Of a stretch of DNA of 64,000 nucleotides, positions 23,444 to 34,383 are shown piece after piece. The DNA comes from Furcasterigmium furcatum (lineage: Eukaryota; Ascomycota; Sordariomycetes; Glomerellales; Plectosphaerellaceae). The notes under the pieces are model-generated. The model was not told the DNA's origin. It ran no database searches and was given only the letters and a program-made list of their open reading frames with translations. The stretch covers positions 2,239,831 to 2,303,830 of the forward strand of contig BCIA01000002.1 in the NCBI GenBank assembly GCA_001599815.1. The letters run 5' to 3'. The number at the start of each line of letters is the position of its first letter. Position 1 is the stretch's first letter. Position numbers and translations under genes: made by a program.

Positions 23444-24736
23444 GGTCGCGGAGCGTGTCTCTGGCTTGCTGGCGCGGGGAAGCGTATCAAATGGGCGAAA
23501 TAGAGGAGAGACTGAGGTCGAGATCTACGAAGGAAATAGTATTTGGTTGAGGTTTGTAGGAGGTGAGTAAGAGGCTGCCTGGGAGGAAGACTCGGCGAGT
23601 CAGACGCATCCGGCAGCTTCGGGTTCGGCTAGAGGAAGCGCCTCGTGGGATTTGTCGCAAAGCACCCGGCGCCGCAGACTTGGATCGGGTCGAGATGATG
23701 TGTAGGTACCTGTAAGATCGAGAACCGGAGGTAGAGGAGAGAGGATGTAAGAGGGAGGTAAGATCGGGCTGGAGTCCTGTTGGTGGGGGTAGACTCGGCT
23801 CTTGGTACTCGGGCGGCGGGCGATAAGAGGATGGACGGGAAGTGGTGAAGATGGCTGGCCGCCTGACGGGCACCAGGACCTCACGCGGGCAACTCCACCT
23901 CAGCAGACCAGGTGAGCTTTAGCGGGGTAACCGCCGCCTTGTGGCCAGGATGGATGTCACTGAGCCCGCCCCCAGGCTGTTTCGGGTTAGGTGAGAGGAG
24001 CCCGGATGCAGGGACCTCCAACGTCATCGACGCGGAATTCGGGTGCCTGACGCGCTGAACGTCGAGATCCGTGCGAGGTGAGTGGGGCCTCGCCTGTCTT
24101 GGATGCAACAAACTCGTCCTCGGGCCTTGCGAGTCGAATCGCCCTTCTGCCTGCATCGTCACCCTCGAAAAACGGAAGCCTGACTTTAGATGCCACATTT
24201 CCAATCGAGGTGGCTTGCGAACCCTTCTGCCTGCGAAGATTGAATACGAAAAGTACATGCCAGCACCTCTGCTGAGGTACCTGTACTTAGGTACTCAATG
24301 TGTCCTCGTATCTTGCCCGCAGCCTGGGCCACCTCAAAGCCAATATCACCCGCTACCTCACCAATCGGCTTAACATAAGGTATCGAGCCTTATTCATCGG
24401 AGGAATGACATGAGGAGGCTGGGCGGGCCACGATTTGTTGATGTCGAGAAACAACGAGCGAGCCGAGGATGTCCGATCCGACGACAGCCACAGGGACGAT
24501 GACTGCGGTCCCCCGCCGTTGCGCCGAGCATGGGGGTGGCGGAGCACTGCGGTGCGCTGACAGGCGACGAACAGCACGTTGACGCAAGGCTCTGGCTTGG
24601 TTGGACATGAGCCTCCGCCGCGATATTGGACCATGTCAAATGTGACAATCAGGCTGGGGCTTTCCTTCCTTCACCTTGATCCATCCTCGCCATCGTCCTC
24701 TCTCATCCCTCGCTGTTCTCAACGAACCCCATCAAC
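23444..24736. other. intergenic, NLR promoter region
   Basis: About 1.3 kb between two divergent genes. Frames of 80-130 codons exist on the minus strand (for example 23873-23487, 24258-23881) without any domain or splice support. The stretch near 24240-24370 is richer in A/T and repeats GGTACCT-like words (AGGTACCTGTACTTAGGTACT). Confidence 0.5.
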
Positions 24737-27700
24737 ATGGAGCCCGCCGGGCTTGCTGTTGGCATCGTTGGGCTGGCCGGCCTCTTCAGCGCTTGCCGGA
24801 GCGCCGTGGAGACTTTCAGGGCGTATCAAACCTCCAAGGCCGACTCGCACGCCCTCGATCTCCAGTTCAGAGTCTCTCAAAAGCGATTCGAGGACTGGGG
24901 GCGCGAGGTCGGACTGGATCAGGCGAGCCTGGCAGCAGGCAAGAGGCCGAGCTCAAAGCTCGACGATCCGGGCACCGAAACACTCGTGCACGAGCTTCTC
25001 GATACCATCAGGTCCGAGATGAATAGCCTGTCGCCACAAGCTGACGCCGCTCCTGACGGCGCCGGAAACCTGGCGGCTCCCCCAAGGCCTGGGCAGAGCG
25101 CGCAGATGGACTTGAAGAGAAACAGGCTGCGCTGGGCTTTCCTCAACAAAACCACACGCACTGAGAAGATTGCTCAATTCCAGAACTTGGTAGAGATGCT
25201 ATTCACATTCATCCCCCCTTCCTCGCCCAACGAACCCCCTGAAAGAGAGCCTTCTTGGGCCAAAGATTTCCGTGAGACTTTACACAGGCTGCGCGAGGAG
25301 AGTAAAGGTACGATCCGAGTTCTTTGGAAGATGTTCTCCAACTGACCTGGAGGGGTGGCAGCGAACGCGAAGCGAGACCTTCATTCGTGGCTGCTCGGCT
25401 CTCGTCCTCCAAATGAACGCTACCATGAATCTCTTCAGAAACGGCTCGGAGGCACTTGTGACTGGATCTTCAGTCAGCCCGGCTTCCAGAACTGGATCTC
25501 TCCAGACTTCGGCCCCGGGGAACCCAAGCTGATGTGGGTTCACGGTCCCGCGGGCTTTGGCAAGACCGTTCTCTGCGCTCGGGTTATGCAGAAACTACTC
25601 GAGTCCCCTGATCAGCCTGCTGCTCATTTCTTCTTCACTTCTGACCTCGAAAGTCGCCGGGATCCGTTCATAGCTGTACGCTCATGGATCTCCCAAATTG
25701 CATCTCAGGATGAAAATGCACTTGACATCGCGCAGCAGCGCAGGATCGCCGATCTCGACTCGACGGCAGGACAGTCGGTCACTCTAGATCTGCTCGGGCA
25801 AATCACTCGTTCAATTCCTGGCTGCACGCTCGTCGCAGATGGCCTGGACGAGTGCACATACCTGGAAGACGGCGACAGCTCCGTCGCCGGGTTTCTTCAC
25901 ACCTTGATCGACGTGGTGCTTGGTACCAAGACCCGAGTATTGATCGTCAGTCGCGATGAGCCGGAGATACGGAACGCCCTCTTGCATGCCACAGCGCGAC
26001 ACGTTACAGAGCATAGGATATCTCCGGCAGACGTCCAGGCCGACACAGTCGCCTATGCTAGGGATCTGGTTGACCGGAAGCTGTCGAACAAAAATGAGAG
26101 CATTCGATCAGCGATTTCCACGGCCATATCCAACCGATGCGAAGGTCAATTCCTCTGGATCAAGTTACAGGAGCAACGTATGAGGAAGGGGTTGAACCAG
26201 AGACAACTGCAGACGGCCATTGAGGACACGCCGACTGGGTTGAACCTTCTCTACGACCAGATGTGGAGGAGGATTGAGCAACACGGCGAGCGTGATCGAG
26301 CTCGCGTCTTCAATATCCTTCGATGGGCGGCATTTTCTCTTTGGCCTTTGAAGGTTCGCGAAATCTCCGAGGCTGTTCTTCTGGACGACGACGACGACAC
26401 TCTGTTAGATGACAATCGCCCCGACGAAATCGACGACGATTTCATCAGCAGCGAGATTCTTGATCTGTGTGGCTCGCTCGTTGAGGTCAGAAGCCCCCTG
26501 CCAGGTATGCCCGCCGCGGACAGAACAATTTATCTCAGCCATTTCACAATTAAGCAATATATGCTCGCTAAACTTCCAATGCCTGCGTGGCTCAAAGAAA
26601 CCGAGGCCGTTCAAGCGTCCTTCGAAAGACTACACCACACGCGACTTGCAAAGGCTTGTTTGTCCTTCGTCTTCATGTCTAGCACCTGGGAGACCCCTGC
26701 GGCAGACGACGAGCCTTTTGCTCTCGGGACGTGGTCACTGCGTGGTTACGCCGCGGCAGCCTGGAGTGAACACTTCAAGTTGGCATTGGAGGACCACGAG
26801 GAATTATTGAGCCTCGTACTCAAGCTTTTTGACAAGAACAACCCCGCCTGGCATTTGTGGAAGAGTTGGTACGACCAGGAGGCCGAAGCGGATGGCTCCT
26901 GGCGGGACGCGCCAGATCCTCTATTCTACGCATTGTTCTTAACACTCCCTAGCCTGGCTCTAGGACTCCTGGACCAGGGAGGCTTTGACTTGGATGCCAG
27001 GCTTGCCTCGGGGGAGTCACCACTTTCCGTTGCCTGCTCGAGAGGACCGGTGGCCGTGGTGAAGGCCATCTTGGATTCCAAGGCTGACCTTTCCACGAAA
27101 ACCGACGAAGGGGTGACGCCCTTACACTTGGCGACAAGGGGAAATCACGCAGACATTATCGAGCTACTCGTTCAGAACGGAGCTGACGTGATGGCAACAA
27201 CCAGCGATGGCTGGACGCCATTGCATTATGCATCGAACAATGGCTTCCTGGCGGTCGCTCGGCGTCTTCTCGAGAAGGAAGTTCGCGTCTCGGCGATCAC
27301 TTGCTCTCGACAAACCCCTCTGCATTCTGCCGCAACGGGTGGTCACGTCGAGATGGTCCAATTACTCCTAGACAACGGTGCTCACTTGGAACCTGTCGAT
27401 ATTGATGGATGCACCCCGTTGCACTTGGCGTGTTCGCGAGGGCATGCTGACGTGGCTCGCGTCCTCCTCGACAATGGCGCGAGCGTTGTTGCCGAGGACC
27501 TCTGGAATCGAAGTCCCCTATATATGGCGTGCGACTCTGGCCATGTCCATGTGGTCAGGCTTCTTATAAGCAAGGATGCCGGCGTCGCAACGAGCAACAT
27601 CTTTGGACAGACGCCACTTCACCTGGCAATTATCCGCGGGCACTCGGACGTGGCAAATGTCCTGCTCGACGCAGGCTCGAGGGTCGATGCACTTGAGTAC

Positions 27701-29902
27701 TACGGATGGACTCCTCTTACTTTCGCAATGAACCATGGACACACTGGGCTAATTGAAATGCTCAGGGAAAGGGGCGCCCGCCTCGACCTCAAGGACTCCG
27801 ATGATAACTCACTCCTTCACATCACAGCACGCTCAGGACATGTCGATGCGATGAAAATCCTCCTCGACGATGGGACCAATGTAGATGTGAAGGGCTATCG
27901 CCAGCGGTCACCCCTTCACTTCGCGGCCGAGGCTGGCCAAATGGATACCACGAAACTACTTCTCGACCGTGGATCAGACGTGTCGTCTCGCGATGGTGAT
28001 GGAAATACTGCCCTCATCGCTTCTTCGAGCAGTGGGTGTGTAGAGGCTGTCAACATGCTTCTAGATTGGGGAGCCGAGATCGACGCAGCGAATATCCTGG
28101 GACGGACACCATTGATGGTTGCCTGCGGCCTCCGCCAGTTTGAGGTTGCGAAGGTTCTACTACAGCGAGGCGCCAGTCTCTCGTCAAAATCAACAAGCGG
28201 CAATACCGTCATGGATGCTGCAGTGGATGGCGGCGACGCCGACATCGTGAGGATGATTTTAGAACGTGGTGCCAAACCGACTCCAGTGACGGAGTCATCA
28301 TCTTCATTCCATCAAGCTGCGTCGAAAGGCGACGCGGCTATCATTCAGCTTCTTTTCGAAAGAGGATATGAAGTTGCCGAGAAGGATTGTCTCCTTGGAA
28401 TAACACCGTTGCATGCCGCAGCACAGAAAGGGCATCTTACGACTGCCCAGCTTCTTCTTGACAAGGGAGCTGACCCGAAGGCCCAGGACCGTAACGGGCG
28501 TACACCCCTCCATCATGCAGCATACCACGGTCGACTTGACATGGTCAAGCTACTCCTGGAGCTGGAAAACCAAGGAGACACTGCCTTCAAAATTCAAGAC
28601 AAGAATGGTCGGACGCCCCTGCACCTCGCAGCTCACCGGGGCCATGCCGAAATCATCCCGCAGCTAGTCGAGCATGGGACCAAACGCGTCCAGAGAAGCA
28701 AGTCGCAGTCCATGCCGAATGAGACTTACGTTGATGTGCGAAACCAGGATGGCTGGAGCGCCATCGATGAAGCCATTGACCAGAAACACCTCAAAGCGGT
28801 CGAAATCCTCCTACAGAACGGGGCTAGTCTTCCACCCGAAAGTTCGCCCTGTTTCGACATGCTCCTGGCTTTGGCCTGCACTAGGGGACACGTCGAGCTC
28901 TTCCGGGAGGCCCTGGATAGTAGGTCAGCGACTCCATCTAACCCGCAGATATCACACAGTGTTCTTCTGCAACAAGCCTGCTGGAGTGGTTATCTGGAGA
29001 TCGTAAAGCTTCTGCTAGAGAAGGGTGGCACCGACGCGCCTGACGCGAGGGGAAACACGCCGCTGCATGTGGCGGCATACTGCGGGCAATCTCACGTCGC
29101 TCGGGAGCTGCTGCACAGCAAAAACACTGACGTCAACGCGCGAGATCTCTTCGGCCGTACGCCATTGTTCATCGCGTCCAGGTACGGCCACGTTTCCACC
29201 GTCAAAGCTCTGATAGAGGATGGGCGGGTGTCCGTCAACTTGGCCGACTATTACGGCTCAACGGCTATCTGGGCTGCCATCAGGAACGACCGTCATGACG
29301 TGGTGGAAGCCTTGCTGCCACTTGCGAACATATCAGCGAACTCCCGTGACTTCTTCGGCCATACTATGCTCTGGTGGGCGCAAAAGACCGGGAACCATCA
29401 GCTCATCCAACTACTCCCGCAAGATGAGGAGCATTCAGATCCGTATTTACCCGAGCATGAGGACCTCGAGCCGCACGAGGTTCCCCAATCCGCCTTTGAT
29501 AGGTATGACTATTGGTGCGAAGTCTGCACCCTGTACTTGTCGCGGTCCTCTGGATACGACTGCCGAGTGTGCAATGATGGGACCTGCATTTGCAGGCGCT
29601 GCTACGAAATGGGCTTTCGGTGTCGAGTCGATTCTCATGAACTCATAAAACGAGACCCGAGAGTCTCTGGTGCTACCAAGTTTGACAGCACACGGCGTAA
29701 TGAGGCCGAGTGTGGTGCCGACCGCCAGCATCAGCTCAGTCAGAAAAGCCGGGCCGGGGAAGATCTCCCGACAGAGGAGGAAGTTTTGACTCCGGAAGAT
29801 GCTGGGGCTTCGGCGATCAGGGACGACTCGATGCACTCTACCATGCTTCCGATCCGGACAGGCCCAGGCAGGCCAGCGGCGACCAAGGGCAACATATTTT
29901 GA
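24737..29902 (+). CDS. NLR-like protein: HeLo - NACHT - ankyrin repeats - ZZ finger
   Basis: Two exons (24737-25307 and 25362-29902) give 1703 residues; the 54-base intron (GTACGA...CAACTGACC...GGCAG) keeps the frame. Residues 1-190 are a HeLo-type domain (MEPAGLAVGIVGLAGLFSAC, then FEDWGREVGL), the fold of HET-S and related cell-death effectors. The NACHT NTPase follows with Walker A GPAGFGKT (about 252-259) and Walker B-like LVADGLDECTY. From about 737 to 1540 I count roughly 24 ankyrin repeats (TPLHLA...GH...LLL...GA). Near 1574-1620 is a ZZ-type zinc finger (YWCEVC, CRVC, CRRC, then SHEL). In family terms this is a fungal NOD-like receptor for heterokaryon incompatibility or immunity: ankyrins would sense, NACHT oligomerise and HeLo attack membranes. 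The ligand is unknown. Everything is intact, with no stop or frameshift. Confidence 0.9.
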
Positions 29903-29936
29903 CAGCGATTCATCCTCTGTTCATATTTATCTTTCT

Positions 29937-31745
29937 TCAGACATCAATAATAACCTCCTTCAGAACTCGTGTGGTCACAGGTCCAACCAGGCCAAAGGGA
30001 TGGGGAGGCCCAGCATACAACCCTGGGAAGAAAGGCCCCATGCCCACGGACTCGAGTTGACCCTCCCTCACTTGAACTGCATTGTGAAGGGTGCTCGATG
30101 TCTCGACGCGAATTTTGTTGTTCCCTTTGACGAGGAACTCGGCAATGTCCACCTCGGGATAGGCGCTGTCGAGAGGCGGGAGGACATGTCCGTTGACCCA
30201 GACACGGAGACCGTCCAGGACTTTCCCGAAATGCACGTATAGAGCTGTCCTCTCTGGGCCAAAGTCCCAGCTCTGAGGGAGATGGAAGGAGGTGGTGTAA
30301 ACGCCGATGCCGGAGGCGTTGGTTACGGCAGGGATATCTGACCAGGGGAGCAGCTTGTCCAAGATGCCGAGATCGATCTTCTGAATCACGGATCGGCTGC
30401 TCGACTCGTCACTTCCGGGCATCCATGATTCCAAGGCCAGATTCCAGTTGCCCAGCTCAACGATAGGCATCTCACGACCGTCCTCAGCGGGGTTGGAGAT
30501 CTCGACAACACGCCCGTCGGAGAGTGTCAGGTTGGAGACTCCAAGGTCCTTGATGAGAGCGACCATTTTCCTCTTGCGGGTCGTTGAGACGAACTCAACT
30601 GTTTCAATTGTCTCCGAGTAAGATGTGACGTGGGTTTCGGTGGTGTTCTGAGATGCGCCGAAGCCGATGATGGCAGTTTGTCCTTCGGCGAGGGCCAGGG
30701 ACAGCACAACCCCATTCTCATTCCGGCCATAAACAGCCAGGGGCGTCTGTTTCCCAGTCCAGGCATCGAGCTTGTATGGAACCCGGTTCCTGCTCACATT
30801 AAAGATGAGACTGAATGTCTCCGAGGCGCCCTTGTTATAGAGGTAGACGAGGTTAATGTCTTCGGTGGACCTCCAGAACGTCCAGAGACCGTCGGATGAG
30901 GATGGGCTCTCAACCGCGACGCGAGGTTTGACGCCGATCAAGGCCAGCTTTTCTGCCAGTGTCTCGGATTCACCGACGAACTCGACGTTGCCCATGCCTC
31001 CAAGAGTCGCCATGAGCTCAGAGACCTCATGTTGGCCGCTGGTTCCAATGGTAGACCCGGGTAGATCGCCGACGACAAGGATAGGAAGGCCATTCCTGGC
31101 GCCTTCAACCAGCTTCTCAGCCGCGGCCACAGAGATGAACCGCTGATTGTACAACACCAACACCTGATACCCAGGGCCCTCAGGAGCAAGGATCCCGTTA
31201 ACCACAGTCCCGTGGCCGGCGATGTTCTGCGGCCCGAGATATTCGTACGAGTAGCCCGCCGCGCGCAAGTCGCTTCCCTCGTACGCAACCGTTGCGTGCC
31301 AGGGGGACTGGTAGTAGTAGAAAGCAATGTCTCTCCTAGGCACGCCGGTCTGCAGCACGAGCTGAGTCCTGGCGGCGTAGTTCAGTGTGTCGTTGAGATA
31401 CGTCCACCCAGGAACACGCGGGCTCCAGAGTTCGGTCTCAGAAACGCCCCTGGGCTGTAGCCGGGCCACTTGGACATGTACTCGCCCGTGTAGGGCATCC
31501 CGTGGACGACGACTCGCTCGCCTGAGGGTTTTGTAGTTGACCTGATGGGGCATTCCAGGGGCTCATCCCACTGCCACGGCGATCTGCCGACAGCGTCCCG
31601 TCAGCGCTGATTCTTGGCCAAACAGGGGCCGGTGGTGACTTCAGCGATGCCATAGGCCCTGAGGCGCTCCACCCCAAGCCGGATCAGGGGCGTCGTAAAC
31701 TCCACGACACTCGGCCTGGAAGGATCACGAAGGTGACTGGCTCAG
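29937..31745 (-). pseudogene. decayed C-terminal part of a GH106-like glycoside hydrolase
   Basis: A long minus-strand frame (about 31450-29937) encodes the end of a large secreted hydrolase: WTYLNDTLNYAARTQL, NIAGHGTVVNGILAPEGPGY and a C-terminal beta-sandwich with GVYTTSFHLPQSW and FGKVLDGLRVWVNGHVLPP. I assign it with reservation to the alpha-L-rhamnosidase-like GH106 group. Upstream the homology continues in a second frame (PWQWDEPLECPIRST to KWPGYSPGAF), which shifts by one base near 31440. Further upstream is TTPLIRLGVERLRAYGIAEVT, then an in-frame TGA at about 31598-31596. A stop near 31745 ends the similarity, and the N-terminal catalytic half is missing. No intron with valid ends explains the breaks. 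The active domain is absent, so no enzyme activity is expected. Confidence 0.75.
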
Positions 31746-31820
31746 AATGAGAACCGTATATGATTCGAGTCTTACTATGCAAACGCCCTGCCCATGCATG
31801 ATGCTTCTAGCCCTAGATGC

Positions 31821-33649
31821 TTAGATATGTTCTCGCGAAAAGAATCCCCTCCATATCAGACGCCCCGTGCTTGTTCTGGCGCTGGCCTTGGATGTCGCCC
31901 GATGCAGCACGTCCCCGTTTCTCTCGGCCTCCTGCCGTTCCCCGGCCGTCAGGTTCGCGTTCTCCAGCTCCCTCAGCTTCCAGACGCGAAGGAGCCATAC
32001 TATCACAGGTCAGCGCGATGCGGCAAGGATGGTGTAGACGTGCACTGACAGCAGATGAAGGATGCGAGATACATGACGCCTGTCATGAGCTGGACACCGA
32101 GATACCCATCGGGTCCGGGTTTCTTGATGACCTGCGCAATTGGCTGTGCGAATGTCGCGGGCAGCACCAGGACGAGCCAGAAGATCGAGAGCGCTGGGAT
32201 GGTCAGCCTGAGTTTTCATTATGGATGGGAAAGCAGAAACATACCTGCAGGGAGCATCTGAATGCCCACGATCTCAGCGCCGACTGGGGTGACTGTCGGC
32301 CAGATACTTCCGGCAAAGGCGCCGAAGAGGGAGTACACTATCAAGCCCGCGTAGTGTTGCCCGGCCGGAATCCAGATGACCAGACTTGATACGCCTGCGA
32401 TCAGGGTAGAGATGCCGCAAACGTTGAGCCGACCCCAGCGGTCGCTGGCGAGGCCGATGAGCGGACGCCCGAAGCCCTGCGATACTGAAGAGAAGAGTCA
32501 GCGCCTGGAGATGTTTACCAGTCCGACAGGGAGACTCACAGTTGAGCATTGCTGCAACCAGGGAGCCCTGGCTCGCGGACAAGCCGACATTTGTGCCATA
32601 GTCCGGCAGCGAGAAGATGACAATGACATATGCGAACAGTGAGAAGAAGCCCCATCCGAGGAATAGCCAGAACTCTGTCCTCCTAAACAGCCGCCAGCTG
32701 AACGCGGAGAGGACAGACCCGATGGCCTTGTTGCGGTCCCGCATCAGGAGGCAGCACACGCCGTTGACGACGAAGCTCAGGATGGCGAGGATGCGGAACG
32801 CCCACGCGAGGCTGATGTTCTCGATCATGGCGTTCGTGCCTAGCGAGTAGATGAGGCCGCCGAAGCCGCTGCCGGCGGTGGAGAGGGAGTTGGCGAAGGA
32901 CCGCCGGCGGTGGAACCACTGCGAGACGATGCCGACGGTCGAGTTGAAGGCGAAGCCCATGCCGACGCCGAAGGCGATGCCCTGGCTCAGGAGGAGGTGC
33001 CAGATCTCGGTGCTGAAGGACGCGCCGATGAGTGCGACGGTCTGGATGATGATGCCGGTGCCGAACGTCCATTTCGTGCCGACGACGCGGATGAGGTATG
33101 TTGCCAGCGGGGATACGAGGAGAGCTGCGGTCGTCAGTGAGAGTTCCAGGCTTGGAGATGCCGGGAGGGATGCGCACCGATAGAGAAGGACAGGCCGCCG
33201 ACGAAGGCGAAGGTGATGTCGCTGGCGCCGGCGAACTCGTCCGAGTTGATGTAGTATGCGAGGAAAACAGCATATGACTGGACTCGTCAGCGATTATCCG
33301 GGCGATAACGAAGCTCGACGTACTGAATTGAGGCCCCAGGTGTGGGCGTTGGTGAGAAAGACGCAGAGGACGACGACCCTGGGATGTTCATCAGCACATG
33401 TTCTTCTGTGAGAGACCCGGGACTCTATCTGCTAGGCCGAGAGCCTTACCATCCATAGCCGCCTTCTTTGAACTCTTCCGCGTCCTCTGTCGTTGCCGCA
33501 TTGTTCTCTGGTATGTTATCCGACAGAATCTCGTCCCCGTCGCGCTTCTCGCTGCCACTCAGTCTCGTCGTCTTCTCCTCGATGGGCGCGCCGACAACGC
33601 CCCCGCCGCTGTTTCTCCCCTCATCGACTTGTCGGTTGTTGGAGGTCAT
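31821..33649 (-). CDS. MFS transporter, monocarboxylate (MCT) type
   Basis: Seven exons (33649-33450, 33378-33324, 33277-33178, 33124-32540, 32484-32245, 32193-32050, 31999-31821) give 500 residues with all phases agreeing. After a 65-residue acidic N-terminus, GGYGW and WGLNSSYAVFLAYY open twelve membrane spans. Landmarks are GIAFGVGMGFAF, SQWFHRRRSFANSLSTAGSGFGG and the second-half loop SQGFGRPLIGLASDRWGR. The family carries monocarboxylates or related organic acids across the plasma membrane by proton symport; the substrate here is unknown. The cytosolic tail ends SREHI. It lies directly upstream of the broken hydrolase on the same strand, which suggests a former transport/degradation pair. 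Confidence 0.87.
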
Positions 33650-34383
33650 TTCCACCTAGTGATCATGCTGTGAGTCGTCGCCCGGGTGCTCAACGAAACG
33701 TCACGGATACCGACACAGAACGCTCATGAGAGATGAGAGGAAGACGAACAAACAAAAGCAAGCCCGAACCCGAGCACCGAGAAAAAGGCATTCCGGATCC
33801 AGACTTTCTGCCCCATAACTCCACATGATGATCCTGGGAGGTAATTATTCCCGGGGAAAACGTCCAGTTATGCCGGCACGATCTGCCGCCTGGAGAGCAC
33901 CTGGGCAGTGTTAGGTAATGGATCTTGGGGCGCCCGGGAATAGCGAGGACACGCCGAAGCTCCCCGCAGATCAAGGGCGTCAGCGACGACAAGGGTGCTG
34001 GAGCTCGTTCCTCGTTGGCTAACAAAGAGCCCGTTGCTCCTGAGATCTCCAGGCTCGGCCGAGTCCGTTGGTTGCAGATCCGGGGACACTGTCTTAGACC
34101 CGGACAGCCGGAAAGTTATCCGGATTTGCAGAGTAAGACTGACATGTGTCCAGCCATGTGGCCACAACCAGAGGCGAGACAGGTTGAAAGCCTGCCGAGG
34201 CAATCACTGGGGTCATGGTGTGCGGTGTTGACAAAGGTACCAGTATCAGCTCACCCGGAGACCAATGTTTGAGTAGAATCGGGGAAATTGACAGAAGACA
34301 CGCCATAAGCCCCCTGATACAATCTTGCCAACTTCCAACGCCTCATGTAGCTTACAAATAACCTGCATCCGTGATCACCCCCC
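33650..34383. other. intergenic
   Basis: About 730 bases carrying the transporter promoter and the amine oxidase 3' end. Frames up to 115 codons overlap on both strands and I regard them as chance. Confidence 0.55.
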
